A stretch of DNA of 64,000 nucleotides, taken from the NCBI GenBank assembly GCA_027886175.1, contig JAJNNQ010000024.1:4014001-4078000 (forward strand). Direction: 5' to 3'. Source of the stretch: Phylloscopus collybita (taxonomy: Eukaryota; Chordata; Aves; Passeriformes; Phylloscopidae). The translations under genes were made by a program, and so were the position numbers. Positions 13,001-25,715 of this stretch are shown one piece after another. The notes under the pieces were generated by a model. It saw nothing but the letters and a program-made list of their open reading frames with translations. It did not search any database and was not told the origin of the DNA. Every line of letters starts with the position of its first letter. Positions within the stretch are counted from its first letter, which is position 1.

Positions 13001-13196
13001 GGAGGAAAGAAAAGGAGGAAAGAAAAGGAGGAAAGAAAAGGAGGAAAGAAAAGGAGGAAAGAAAAGGAGGAAAGAAAAGGAGGAAAGAAAAGGAGGAAAG
13101 AAAAGGAGGAAAGAAAAGGAGGAAAGAAAAGGAGGAAAGAAAAGGAGGAAAGAAAAGGAAAGAAAAGGAAAGAAAAGGAAAGAAAAGGAAAGAAAT
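13001..13196. repeat. Purine minisatellite: 12 x 13-mer, then 10-mer array
   Basis: Twelve perfect copies of GGAGGAAAGAAAA occupy 13001-13156, followed by about four copies of the shorter GGAAAGAAAA to about 13196. The array is pure purine on the plus strand. Because 13 is not a multiple of three, all frames cycle through a 13-residue Lys/Glu/Arg/Gly peptide, which explains the open frames on both strands here. It continues a polypurine stretch that may come from the adjacent LTR-like fragment. Confidence 0.95.
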
Positions 13197-14399
13197 TCTC
13201 TTCTTAAGGATAAAACTAAACAGAATTTCAAGAATATATTAGTAAGGATTTCTCACCCTCTCACAGTGTGATAGAGGGCAACAAAAGTACTAGAAGCTAC
13301 ACAAATTTATATATTAAAAATCCACAAGGCTACAAATATATGAAAAATATATGAAAAGCTGAAAAAAAAATCTTTAGGCATGACTGGCACCCTGGCCCAC
13401 AGGGAGCTGCTGGCCCTTACTGCACACCCAGAGGAAGATAACATCAAAGTCTTCTTTTTCCCCCACATCTTCCACTCTTCTCTTACCCACATACCATTCT
13501 CTTACCCACTGACCACTTAAGATACAGTGCATGCTTACTCCAGCTTGATTTCTTGCTCAACAGATTGCTTTATCAGGTCCTCTAATCAGTTTACTCCAGA
13601 ACACACTTACTACTTTCTAAGCACACATTGCAGCTGCAATTGTTAGGATAACAAATACAAAAAAAGGAACGGTAAACCCCTCCAGTAGTTTTCAGTATTC
13701 ATCCATTTCACTGCAGTATTTTTAGCTTGCTGCTTACTATTATCCACTTATTCCAAAGCTGAGACTTGTCAGAGCTTTCAGGAACTGTGGGTGAAAAATT
13801 CCTTCAAGACCTTCAGCTGGGGACAGCGCCAACGATGGCTTTACCTTTCTTTTGCAAAACACCTCTCAGGACAAGCACAATGCATTTGTGACAATTCTAG
13901 CGAGACTGTTCTGCAGTCTTTATTATTTAACTTTATTATGGTGTGAAACATCATTGTCTGCACCCTTCAAAAAGACCTCAAAGATGCAATTCACTGCAAT
14001 AATCTTATTCACAATGTAACCATTCTTCTTCTCCATTTACATTTGAAAGTACTGCTCCTGGACTCCACCACAGAACAGTATTCACAAGATTAAGCACTTC
14101 TGTCCATTGAAAGGATACCTTTGAAAAAGTGAAAACTTTGGTTCTAATTGAAGAGAACTTAATTTCTTCAACGTGCTCTATCTACCTTTATAAACTCTGT
14201 TCCAACAGCCCTGATTAGGTTATTTTTTTATCTAGTTTTTCTTTACTGAGTGATTACAAGGCAAGTCATTGAGACTGTAGAGAAAAAAAAAAAAAACACA
14301 AACACATTTAGGCTTGGGAATAAGCTGTACAACAACTGGGGAGTTAAAAAAGAATGACAAAACCATTATGTTTTGAGACAAAAGAATGATGTGGGGAAG

Positions 14400-14680
14400 T
14401 TGGCTAAATCAATAACTAATTGTAAAGTATGCATGCAGCCCTCGAGGTGATCCAATAATTGAAATCTGCTGCTGGTCACCTGAGTCCTGTTTAGCAGGGT
14501 CAGCTCATAATTCAAGTGACTTTTGCACTTCTCATTGATTTTATTTAGCAGCAGATTTGTGGTTCAGATAAGACTATTCATTCCTCAGCACTGGTTCAGA
14601 TTCAATGAAAGCAATTAAACTTGATTAAATGTGTTTGTATTTAATCTTTAAAAACTTGCCAGTAAGAATCTTTTTTTGAC
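14400..14680. promoter_or_regulatory. Candidate conserved non-coding element
   Basis: The stretch is rich in homeodomain-type cores (CAATTAAAC, TTGATTAAATG, AATAACTAATTG) with no open frame and no repeat texture, including a CAGCAGATTT block. This resembles vertebrate developmental enhancers in gene deserts beside developmental genes. Conservation was not tested, so this is an impression only. Confidence 0.3.
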
Positions 14681-17621
14681 CATATACTAACAACAAAACT
14701 GTGCACAACGAAAACCACTGGGTTTATTTTCCTCTTTAAGCTTACAGCATTTATAGGAATACTGTATTATTTTCATGATTTAAAAAAAGACAGGTTGATA
14801 ATCTTTTTCTGTAAATATTAGTTATCAGACCAGGGGGACAGTTAGAGCAGTAGGAAATGAAGGTAAAAAAGAGAGAAGATCTACAGAAATTAGAGAAGTT
14901 GTCTTCATTACAGAATCACACACATTAGCAAACCAAAACTGCTATTTTTGCAGTTGTCATGCTGCTTCCCTAATGCAGAGAAATATCATTCTCCTTATTT
15001 TACTGAACTTTGACAATTCTATTTTATATTACATGGACTGAAGGGAGGAAAAAAAAATAGAAGAGATGCTGCATCCTCACAGAACTGCAGTGGGACATGA
15101 GATCTCCTCAAAGCTTCACTTCACATCTGGCACATGGACTGTGGGGAGCAGGGCCTAACTGTAGGGAAGATTATTAATAGGATTTATAGTCAGCTGTGGT
15201 GGTTTAGCACAAAGGCGAGGTTTTTTCCTTTCTCTAAGGAAGTTAGAGTAGATGTTGACAGCTTGGTTGACCAGTTAAAGAGTTAGATATGCTCAGGCTG
15301 CCAAAACTTCTTTTTGGGAGCCCCAGCAGTTCAGCACAAGAAGAAAAAAAAGGTCACAACAAAGTTGTGGTCTGGTGCACAATCAAGGCAATCATCAGGA
15401 TGAGAAATAAGAGCAACATCAAAATTCTTAACACCTTTCAGCCCTGGGGCATGTGCAATTCAGGCAAACAAATATTTCTGGACAAAGAGTGGTTTTTTAC
15501 CCTACTATAAAAACCTAAATAACGTTCTGCAGGTACTTGCTACAAGTTGGGTTTTTTTCCTTTGGTTTAATCTCACCTTTAGCATTTCAGGCTGCAGATT
15601 TGTGTGATGCTCTGCTACAATTTGCTATTGCCCTGGTTCTTCCTAACCCACAACAGAATTCAGTGTCTATGAATTTTTCTTTTTCAGTCCTGCAGAAGAT
15701 TATGGTGCCATTATAAGCTTTGTGGGTGATGGATAACTGAGCAAGTGATATCAAAGTTTTAAGATTTTGATTTAGGAGCAAAAGTAAGCTGCCTGTGCCC
15801 TTAAACAGTTGTTCAGAACATGCTGCTTAACCACTTCACTATTCAGTTTCTGGCACACATTCATAGAAAACTTGATGGTAAACTCAATCAACTTTTAAAA
15901 CAAGAACCCTCATGTATCAGGCTCTCCACGTGTATTAAAACTATCAGAAGGAAATGAGATGGAAAGAGGACTCAATTTGGTTTTACAAGACCCTATTCAC
16001 AGTTTTCTTTGCAAATTCTCCAATGTATTTATGATGAGATGCTTAAAGTAATATTTACTGGTCCAAGTTCTCCCATGTAAGTCAAGAATGCCTCCATTAA
16101 ACCTGTTTTCAATATTCTTTCATTTCTGGGACAGGAATAGTGGGATTGAAAAGATGACACCTTTATTAGTTTATCTGATATTAAGCAGAAGTAAGCTGAA
16201 AAATACAGACCACTTCTTCATCTTCTCTCTCTTTCTTTTACTAAGTTTTGGTGTTTGCTGTCGGTGCTCTACATCCTAACTAACATGGGTCTTCCCATTT
16301 TCTTGTCTACTTTTAACACAGAAGAGACACAATACTTCCCAGTTTTTAAATGTTAGAATTTAGGCAATTTGTAGAGAAGCCTTCCTCTAAGTCAGTTTTT
16401 AACAAAACTGGCCCCTTTTGTGAATGAATCTGGAAAAGACAAAGTCATCTGCAGCACTACAACAGCCATATATTAATAACTTCCTTGTTCACCTGAGTGA
16501 ATTCTCAAAGAATTGCTTTAAGAGAACTCCAAGAACAGCATCTTTTGTAGCCTGTCTTGTCTGAATCAGCAACTCTAGCAACAAAATAAAAAAAAATCTA
16601 GGTCTACAGAAAAGCACTTTCCTAACTAATATAGAGAGCAGGTTATGAAACTTAGTCCCATGTGTCCTGGCTAGAAGCTGTTGAACAGGTTAAAAAAAAA
16701 ATACAAAAAAACCCCCAACAATATCCAAATCCAGATCTTTAATTCTCAAGTAAGCAGAACATAAATAAATTAAATTCCTATTTCTTATGCATAGAGCAGT
16801 TCTAACATAATTCCTATTTGCTCTGGCTGGGAGGTGCCCTTTGACTCCTGCCTAACAGAGAGTGCAGGATTTCTATTGGCAAAATTGCACTCCAACAGGT
16901 AAATTGCAGAGAATAGTTCAGAATTATGCTGATCTAGAAAAAAAAAATATAGAGACACAAAAAAACCCTATCAGCAAGCCTTATCATGTTGCAGGCCTAC
17001 TGCCAAACCTCTGAGCTCTGCAAGTATGAGAGGTTTGAGGCATCAGTGTAGAAAACACAAATGTTCCCTATCCTCCATATAATTTGCAGGAACTGTTGCA
17101 TCTATTTAATCAAATCCTATGTTTAAATATGCAATTTTCCATGAACAGGGTAACTTTATTAAACTACACTACAAGCTAAACAAACTGGATTAATACCCTA
17201 GAATTGCTTGCTTCAGGACTTTTAGGTCTGTCACACTAATTGCTGTGAATAATAAGTGACATTGCAACTGTATCTGTACAAACAACTTTATTAGCTCCAA
17301 ACCCCAAACAGATGCTTCAGAATGCCCATGAATGAAGGCCCTTTCACATAAAACTTAATTCCAGTCCTCAGAAACTAACATCCTCTGGGCTATCATACCA
17401 TGCAGCTGTGAAAATACCCAGGTCCCAAATCCTGAGTTCAGGACCCTTTAGACCCTGCTCTTCCACATGAAAAATCAGTCCTATAACAAATGCAGTGACC
17501 TTCTGGTTCAACACAGTCATTTTCATCTTCATCTATACCTGAGGCAGAGTGGTAGCACTTTCACAGACTATCATTTCACACCAAGTGAAGAGCTGTTTTG
17601 ACCAGTGCTTCAGAATAATCT

Positions 17622-17833
17622 CTTTTTGGTTTTGTTTTTGGTTGTTTTTTTTTTTTTGTGGTGTTGTTTTGTGGTTTTTTGTGTTTTGTTTTTTCTTTCT
17701 TTTTTTTTTTCTTTTTTTTTTTTTCTTTTTTTTTTTTTCTTTTTTTTTGTTTGTTTTGGGTGGGGGTTTTTTTGTTTTTTTTTTTTGGTGGGGTTTTTTT
17801 GGGGTTTTTTTGGTTTTGTTTGTTTGTTTGTTT
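17622..17833. repeat. T-rich G/T low-complexity tract
   Basis: About 210 bases of T runs broken by G and a few C residues, with short G runs toward the right end. The overlapping Phe-rich open frames are composition artefacts. Confidence 0.9.
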
Positions 17834-18651
17834 AAGGAGTGTTATTTTAAAGTAAATCTTACATATATGGCCTCTTCTACTTTTGAAAGCATTTGAAAAG
17901 AGCAGTAAAGAGACTCAGCAGCAGTTTAGATAGAAGGAGACGGAAGGGACAGAAGAAGGTGATTGTTGGCTAGAAAATCCCCTGGCAGCTGTGCTTGCTT
18001 GGTGAAACCCAAGATGCCAGGTTTGGATGCAAACCTGTAGTACCTGGTTTCATACTAAGAGCTTTAGCTGAGCTTTTAAAGGTACACAAGGTTGTAACTT
18101 TAAAATGAATGGGAGATCTCTGCATGAAATGCTCCTTATTTGAGGATGGAAAATACAAGGCAATCTTTTGCTTCAGTATTGTGCCCTCTAAGATTGTCCA
18201 ATTTCTGCACCACACAGGGCTCACTTCTTTGGTGCCCACACAGACCAAGCAACACTACCAAACTAACCCCCTCCAGCTGCACCTCACCCCTGCACAGATC
18301 ACAAACGTGGCCTAAACTTCATGATTAATTCCAAGATTAGTCTTGGAGTACCAGCTAATACCTTGGCAATATTTGCTGCCTGTCAAAATACTGTATAGAA
18401 ATAAACTTGATTGCACGTTTTAAGTCAAATATTTTACCTGTCAGGCCTTCAAACTCAGCCTACACACTGATTCTAATGAAGCCCAGTGTATTTCTATCTC
18501 TGAATTACACCCACAGTTAGGGTGGAGGCCTCTAGGAGACTTGATATTTGAAACTGTTCTAAAGGAAAAAAAAAATGTTGCTACAGCTCTTTAATAATCA
18601 CATGTAGAAAAAGAATCAGCCAAGCTTTTCTTTAAGCCTATTTTCATTAGG

Positions 18652-18713
18652 ATTAAAAAAAAAAACACAAAAAAACACAAAAAACAAAAAACAACAACAA
18701 CAACAACAAAAAA
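18652..18713. repeat. A/C-only low-complexity tract with (CAA)n
   Basis: An A-rich run with single C residues leads into about six CAA/ACA units near 18690-18709. Confidence 0.8.
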
Positions 18714-20379
18714 CCTTTAAAAACACCACCTTTAAAATACATGCTTACACCATCACATGTTTCTAACAACAAATGTTATGTGACCAGCATAACAAATGAC
18801 AGACAAGATGCCATCTCTAGAACTGCTTTTAAGAAAACAAGATGCTGCTGTTCCTATTGCCTTTTACTACGATGATTCATGTTCTTGAAAGTGCTATGCA
18901 ACAGTTGGACACATCATATTGTTAATCCTAAAGATTTTATATGGAAGCTTTAATTAATGTTTTCAAGTAGCAAACCTGCATGTAGACAGACAGCCTCCCT
19001 TCTGGTTTACCTGCAAGTTTCTGACAGAGTTCACAGAATATATCAGACAGTTTCTACATTAACTATTTTTAGTTCCTCAGTGGAATAATTTCTAGGCTGC
19101 ACTATACTTGCCTTGATATATAACGACCATCCAGGCTGTTTTCTCTTACCTTTCCTTTCCAAAAGTACAAATGCTCAAAGACAGAACAGAGAAGAATTAT
19201 GTTCAAGTCTGACAGCACTTGAGGCAACTTGGTGAAATAAGCAAAAATATTATAACCACTAATCCTCTGAACCACTGATTCACAAATACATGGACACTTA
19301 AAGTTTGTTACTTAGACCCATCCTTCTATGAGCTTTGAGAGGTTTCTTTTATAGTGCTGTTCGTGTTGCAGGTGGATTTGGCAAAGTGTGATCTAATTAA
19401 AATTATATGTGTTAGTTAAATTGTATTGCAAACATCTGCAGTTTTCACCACACAGACTTCATTAGCACAGCAACAGCCTCGGAAATACAGCTGAAGCTAA
19501 AAGCTCTTCTAAATTTCCTGTGACCTTTGAATCTTTTCCTGTCTTGCAGTCAAATATCTCAGCTTCAAAACTGTCCCCTCAACATGGTCCTAGAGATGCC
19601 ATTGGCTACTGAGAAACACTGCCCGTTCTGTAGTAGGAAAACAATGAAATATTAAAGGAAAAAAAAGATATTATACAAATTAAAAGCTATTTGTTTCAAT
19701 TCCCAGCTAAGAAGAAAAGATAATGATGTGTTTAGATACTGCTGTGTTAACACTCCTAGTTAAAGGATAATTTTACATACCTTGAGATGGGATGAAAATG
19801 AGATGGAATGTGACTTTAAATTCATGTTAGATGCTGTATTTAGCAGTTCTTAATCAACTGCTAACCAAGACTCAGCTGCAAATAAAGCATAGAGATTTTA
19901 ATCAGTTTACTAAGATGGTAAAGGATTAATGCAGAGTTTAATAAAAATCTTTGAAATACACAAATAACGCAGGTATGAAGCCTAACCTCATCCAGACAGA
20001 TAGTGAAAAATTACATATAAAATACAAGATAAAAGTAACAAATTTACATATAGCCAGATACTGATAGCAATATTTTGTCTCACTGGTGAAACAATGAACA
20101 ATAATTATTACTTTTACACTGTTATTTTGATTGCTACCCTAAGGTTGCAGAAAGAATCCGCTTGGCTCATCTTAAAAAAACAAAAACCCTGGAGAATTTA
20201 GCAATGACAATCAGAAGCCATGCTGCCAAGCCATGGGACACATCAGATGTAAGTCTGTGACCCTTTTTAAAAATGCCAAGGGCGAAGGTGGCAGTGTTTG
20301 GAGTAATGTTTTGTAGTTTGGTACCCGTGAAGCAGCAGCTTCTGGAAAGAGTGTAATGCATCACACATCACTGCAGAGC

Positions 20380-20750
20380 TGTTTGCTCGTGCTAAACAAA
20401 ATAAATCCCTCTAATTATTTATGTATGTCAGTGTATTGCTGATTCACGGCTCCTCTAATTTCGGCTGCCTTTGGCATTTTGCCCTGGATTTGCTCCAGAC
20501 CTCTGTCATTTGTCTTTGCAAGGGAGTAATCGTTTCCTTGGCAAAGGATCTGACACTTATTGTGAGATACTAAGTAGCCAAGCAGTTGTTTCCTTAAACA
20601 CAGTGGGAAAATACGTTTGGAATAAAGAAGCTTTTAAACTAAATAGAGTGTGTGTCAGGGGCTTAAGATGTATATTCCATTTCACTGAGGGCTGATATTG
20701 CACCATTTGTTTTCCACGGGTATGAGGTAGTCCGAGGAGTTGTTTATATT
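20380..20750. promoter_or_regulatory. Candidate conserved non-coding element
   Basis: A complex stretch with isolated CpGs, TCTAATTATTTATG, and no repeat texture. Open frames of about 70 codons occur on both strands here, which may simply reflect constrained sequence without stops. Not tested for conservation. Confidence 0.27.
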
Positions 20751-21079
20751 CCCACACTAGGGTAATGAATGCTTGTAGGGATTTAATCTAGGAGATGACA
20801 GCAAGGCTGACAAGGACACTAAACAAAAGGAGAGGGACGAAAGGAGCCTGGAAATAAAATGGAGGTTTTAAAATGAAGGCCAGTGGGACATCTTAACTAG
20901 GGCTGCCATAGAATGTTACCTGATACTCTGAATTTCTGAGAATATTCTCTTCCTACGCCTGAGAAGTCTTGCAGCACGGAAACTGTGTTTGTGCATGTCA
21001 CAGACAAACCTGAGAACTGCTGTAAACAGTGAAGCAACAGACCAAACAGCAACGGGATATGGTGGAATCATTAGGGGCT

Positions 21080-21260
21080 ACAACTTAAAATGTAATCTCA
21101 GGCCTGTCTGTTACTTGTACTAATCTTATTCTCTGTTGTTAAACAAATTTTTAATGGGGCTCGGGTCTAGATCTGTGTGTAAGTCAGATGGCTGCCAGTG
21201 AATAAATCACACTTGTCAGCTCAAGATCAGCAAATAAGGCCATCAAAGAGACACAAAAAG
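21080..21260. promoter_or_regulatory. Candidate conserved non-coding element
   Basis: Contains GGCTGCCAGTGAATAAATCA and CACTTGTCAGCTCAAGATCA, complex sequence with no repeat or coding character. It lies just left of the mobile-element cluster. Judgement by texture only. Confidence 0.27.
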
Positions 21261-21989
21261 TGGAAGAATTGCAGAGAAATCCCTGGGAGGGGTGATAGGG
21301 GAAAGATGAAGTATTATTCTGTGTAGACTTTCTGGACCAAGTTCAGGAAATTTCTTTATCAGTGATTATCCCAATGCCTAGTGAGAGAGACATACAGTAT
21401 GTTCACTCATAACACAATGGGTAAATAAATTGCATTATAATTGCTCTTAAATAAGCACATTTTGGGATTCTGGTGATATTGTAGGAAAAAACCAAACCAG
21501 TTTCTTTTTAATGCTTTGCACGAGACTGGAGTTTAAGGGCAGGAGTAAACTTATGAACACAGAAATGACAGGCTAAGTCTCTGACTTTGAAAGCTACAAA
21601 GATTGTGTAGTTCTGGACAAACCATTACAAGTACAAAAACTGATAGTCAGTCAGCTTAAAATAAAAACAGCCAGAAGATTGTGTTGGCTGTATTTTGCAC
21701 AAGGCTGTTTATTTCCAGTAGTTACCAAAGGAGACTGCAGTGTGATGCAGGGGGGAGATTGTTTGGTGAAGGATCTTGGCCTTATCTGTGGCCTCGAACT
21801 ACAAATGCTGAGAGAAAAAGGATAATTAATTCTGCAGCAGTCAGCTATAATTTATAATTTATTGGGACAAAACCAACCAGAGTGATAATTTAATAAGTAA
21901 CATTTGTAAGTAAATGATCATTCTGCTAATAACAACAAAATTGAAATCAACAACACATTTAAATACTTATTTACCCTTCTTCCTCTTTC

Positions 21990-22870
21990 TTGCCCCTTCC
22001 CTGTGGTAGCCAGAGGTACCCAGGGGCCCGTGGGCCCTACTGAGGCACTCAGGGATGTCTCTTCCAGGGCTCCCCACCCTGCCCAGGGTCCAGAACCCCC
22101 CTGGGACTGTCAGCCCCTGTCCCCAGGTGCCACAGCAGGGCTGGGATTGTCCCCACCTTGGCAGGGGCCTGAGGCAGGCATGGCAGGCAGCAGTTCCTCT
22201 GTCCAGGTAACCTTGAAATGCTTGGAGACAGAGCAGGAGACCCAAAAGGATGTGGGACTAAGGCCACTTTGTCTCTGGGCTTTTGTTGGAAGCCTGGGCA
22301 CTGAGAATTTTAGGCTTTTTGTGCTGACAGGCACTGACCCCCAAGAAAACACTGCATTCCACCTGAGGCCTTGGAGAAGGCTTCCCAAATTGAATGATAG
22401 AACTGGGATTGTGGGTGAGTAGATTGAATAGAAGTGTGTAATATCACAGAGTGGAAAACTTATAGAGTTTAAGCTTTTAGAATAGAGTAATATATATAAA
22501 GCAAGATGGAGGGTTTAGGGTGTAGGCCAGTCCTTCTTTTTCACCTTCTTCTTCATGGTTTGGGTGGTGTTTTTTAATTGGATAGAAAAGTCCGCATTGC
22601 AGGCCATGAGTGGTTGGTTATTTGGTTAACAGTAAAAATAATTCAGGTGTCGTTTCTTAATTAGACGGTTCATCCTTAAAAGGCCTTGTAGAAAGAGATA
22701 GAGGCTATTTTTAGTTTGTTAGCTAGAAGCACTCTAGAACTCACAGTTTATAAGACTATAATATAGATAAGAAATAATAAACATCTGAGCCCCAACAAGA
22801 AAAAACTGTCTCATGTATTTAATCCCAACCCTAGCAAAAAGAAGATAAAACACAGTAGGCTTTGTCCTAA
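21990..22870 (+). mobile_element. LTR-type element, possibly with internal GC-rich part
   Basis: From about 22260 the sequence matches a pattern I recognise from many passerine loci (TGAATGATAGAACTGGGATT, then GTGGAAAACTTATAGAG). It has a TATATAAAG box at about 22492 and an AATAAA signal at about 22773, the promoter and polyadenylation layout of an LTR. The preceding 21990-22200 is GC-rich (over 60% by eye) and sharply unlike its neighbours. It may be internal retroviral sequence or an extended U3. A 139-codon open frame at 22003-22422 shows no recognisable protein and is probably a by-product. Exact ends were not determined. Confidence 0.55.
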
Positions 22871-23084
22871 AACAACCCTCCCTACCCACTGCTGGAGATT
22901 TCAGGCTCTGATGCATGGTGGCCCTCAAAACACACACTCCCAACCACCAGAACCTGGTTTTCCTCTCCTCACCCAGTGCCTGGGGGATTTCAGGGTAATT
23001 GTTGCTTGTATATGTTTTAAGTCAGCAGAGAGGGTTCATTCTGCTTTCAGGTTTCCCTCCACAATCAGCACATGGAAGGGAAAG

Positions 23085-23510
23085 GCTGATGCCTTGGAGT
23101 GGCTGCCTCAAACAGCTAGACAACAGAGGCTAGACAAAAGTAAGAGAATAAAAGTGGGTATTTATTGAAGGCTTTCAGGAGGTGCACCTTGGGCAGTCAA
23201 AGCCTCCAAGGGGCTACACCCAAGATGGATGATGATCATGAGTTTTTCACACAATTATAAGTTTGGTCCATTTGCATATCAGGGGTTAATCCTCCAATTA
23301 CAGTTTCAGGTAATGAAGTAATTTACTCCAAGTTTTCCCCTCTGTTGCTTACATCTCTGGAGGGCTGAGACAACAAGGTGTCCTTGAGTTTCAGGCCTAG
23401 AGAGGATTTGTTTTGTCTGAATAAAACTGGAGAACAGCAGCTGACAGGCTTTGGAGTTTTAGAGCTATACACTAAAGCAGTAGAGGATTTGAAAAATAGA
23501 AAAGCTAAAT
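23085..23510 (-). mobile_element. LTR fragment, reverse orientation
   Basis: On the minus strand an AATAAA signal (in GCCTTCAATAAATACCCA, near 23155-23172) follows a body that includes GGTGTAGCCCCTTGGAGGC. This block is familiar from passerine LTRs. It points toward the LTR-like element ending at about 22870, so the two face each other across about 200 bases. Ends are approximate. Confidence 0.5.
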
Positions 23511-25552
23511 CCTAAGGCATCCCTGAGATCCCTGTGCCAGCCCTGAGCCAGCACAAGGGCACTACATGAACCCCAGGACACAGCAGGGCTTTTCTGGCTT
23601 TGTTTGCAGCTCCTACATGAAGAAACACAACCCTGATTGCCCTGCCCCAAGTAATCTGTGCTCATAGACTAAGTGTCAAGATGAAAAAAAAAATCACACT
23701 TTAAATCATGTTTCAGCCACAGCAAGAAGGGTGAAACTACAGCTTAGCATTTGCTTCACCACTGATTAGTCACTGTAAATATATTCAAGCAATTGTGCTC
23801 CAGTGTAGAGGGTAAATGACTTTTTCTCAGGGGAGCCATATAGCTGTGGAACAACTTTATAATGTGAGATAAACTTCTGACACACCAATCATAGATGGGG
23901 TTTTGACATTTAAGCACTTCCCTGGCTTCTGGGTGTCATGTTAAATGGAATACATTTTCTCTGGTGAAATAGACCTGTAAGACAGAAATACGTTGCACAT
24001 TGCATAAACAGGGAGGATAAAGCTTTTCCTGTTTTACTGCCTTGTAAAAAGGGAGAGATGCCCAGATTCCTATGGCACAGGTCAGAAGACATGCAGACAT
24101 TTTGTCTTTTCTTCTATAACTAGTTCATGCCTACTGGTACATGACATCTAATGAGTCTGATGTTTTAAACTACGTTACTTAATGTGGCTACACTGGTTCC
24201 TTTTCCACACAGTCCAATAAGATGAGCAGCATCCAGATCTACGAAAAAAATTAATACTTACTAATACTTACTGATTGTTTATTTGGGTACAGATCACTCT
24301 GTCCCTAGTAAATACATACACTATCTAACAAGCATTACAAGAATTTTGGGGACCTTTGTGCTTCCCAATCAGCACAATCCCAATCAGTGTTGTGAAAGAG
24401 TACACCTGGCAGAGTATTCAAATTCCTGCTTTGTGTATTGAGAGACATTTCATTCTTCACTATGTTAAGCTGTCATTAGGGCCTGATCACCAAAATGAGC
24501 AATTTTTCAAGGCTGTAAAAGAATACTGGGTAACACAACAATTTTTTTTCCTGTGTTCTTTCAGGGGAGCAAGTAATCAATGTAAACAAATCTTACTTAT
24601 TGGCCTCACAACAAGAGTTTCCTCAGATATCATTTCAATGGTTGGATTCTCTCTTAAGAAACTGAATTATTAGATTCTCTACAGAATAGTCTTCAAGAAG
24701 GTGGACACAAAGAGTAACAGCTTAATAAAGGCCATAACTAAGTCTGTAAGGGTAATTTTACTAAAAAGAAGGACAAGCTTCACACAGTTTTTGTGTGGAT
24801 TCACATTTGGCTGTTAGAGAGAGCCATACTAAGATGCTGCTTTGGTTCTCCTGAAGTTTAGAGCAGTGAAAGTCTAGATAAAAGTCTTCAAATTGATGTT
24901 GTCATATAATCTGATTATTTAACATTCAGCCCTCCATGCTGGTTACCCGTGGGCTTATACTGAATGCAAATACATCAGTGCTAGAGATAATAGCTCCAGT
25001 GAATTCAAAATATACTAGTTGAGATCAACTAGCATTGAAACCATCATAGGAATTAACAGAAGTGAAAAAATAAAGCCTTGCTGTAGCTAGTTCCTAATTA
25101 CATTTAATCTTTCTGAGCTGTATTTGACAAAAGATCCAGAAATGTGAGAAATGGCAAGCTTCCTACATCTCATGGACCAGGAATTTCCCATGGCTCCATA
25201 ATAAAGTTCAATGTTTCTACTTCTACATTGTTGGCAAATAGTGCATTAAGTCATTGTAGAGATCTAAAAAGTTTCTGCAAATGTACAAAGGATTGGATAT
25301 TTCAACATCCATGGGCTGCTAGTAATTTATCGCCCTGCACTCTGCAGCAAGCAACTTCCAGCCACAGTGTGTTAGCACCTGGACAAATTACAGTCATTAT
25401 TCCTCCATCTTCATGCTGTAGCATCACCCCAGTGATAAGATCTACCTTTTGGTTCAATAAGAAGGTTGTTGGAAACCATGCATTCTCTGCTCCCTGGATA
25501 AAGACATTCATTTCCACTTGGAATCAAACAAACAAAACCAATCTATCACAGC
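23511..25552. other. Gene-free intergenic DNA
   Basis: No exon or further repeat was recognised. The 141-codon open frame at 25144-25569 on the plus strand shows no known domain, and a 71-codon frame runs opposite it. Confidence 0.55.
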
Positions 25553-25652
25553 AACACAGAATATGCTGAGTTGGAAGGGACCCATCAGGATCAGTGAGTC
25601 CAAACTCCTGGCCCTGCATGGAACACCCCAAGAATCACACCCTGTGCCTGAC
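25553..25652 (-). mobile_element. CR1 LINE fragment, 3' end
   Basis: The plus strand reads CACAGAATATGCTGAGTTGG, then AAGGGACCCATCAGGATCA and GAGTCCAA. This is the reverse complement of the 3' untranslated end of avian CR1 retrotransposons, which usually close with ATTCTATG-type repeats. Only about 100 bases remain, the typical outcome of strong 5' truncation. No reverse-transcriptase coding sequence is present. Confidence 0.72.
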
Positions 25653-25715
25653 TGTAGCCCTGGTTTGTGCCTGAGATGTTTCAGTTTTCTGAAATTCTTT
25701 TCCCAGGGCATTTTC

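Larger units (their letters stand above)
13197..21989. other. Gene-free intergenic DNA
   Basis: It contains two low-complexity tracts and candidate regulatory stretches at 14400, 20380 and 21080. A possible old LTR-like start (GGTGGTTTAGCACAAAGG, about 15197) could not be extended to a full element. No exon was recognised. Confidence 0.6.

Noticed and set aside
12917..13231. Lys/Glu/Arg and Phe/Ser/Leu repeat proteins on opposite strands
   Set aside because: They are the two strands of the 13-bp purine minisatellite, which stays open in every frame.
15190..15550. Possible LTR starting near GGTGGTTTAGCACAAAGG
   Set aside because: Only the first bases looked LTR-like. No polyadenylation signal in the right place, terminal CA or target-site duplication was found.
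17549..17896. Phe-rich membrane-like peptides
   Set aside because: Produced by the T-rich tract.
25302..25517. Minus-strand 71-codon frame with a PGAN motif faintly like sugar kinases of the PfkB family
   Set aside because: The likeness is limited to a few residues (TGV, DGG, PGAN), and the catalytic GAGD region and the rest of the fold are missing. Most likely chance.
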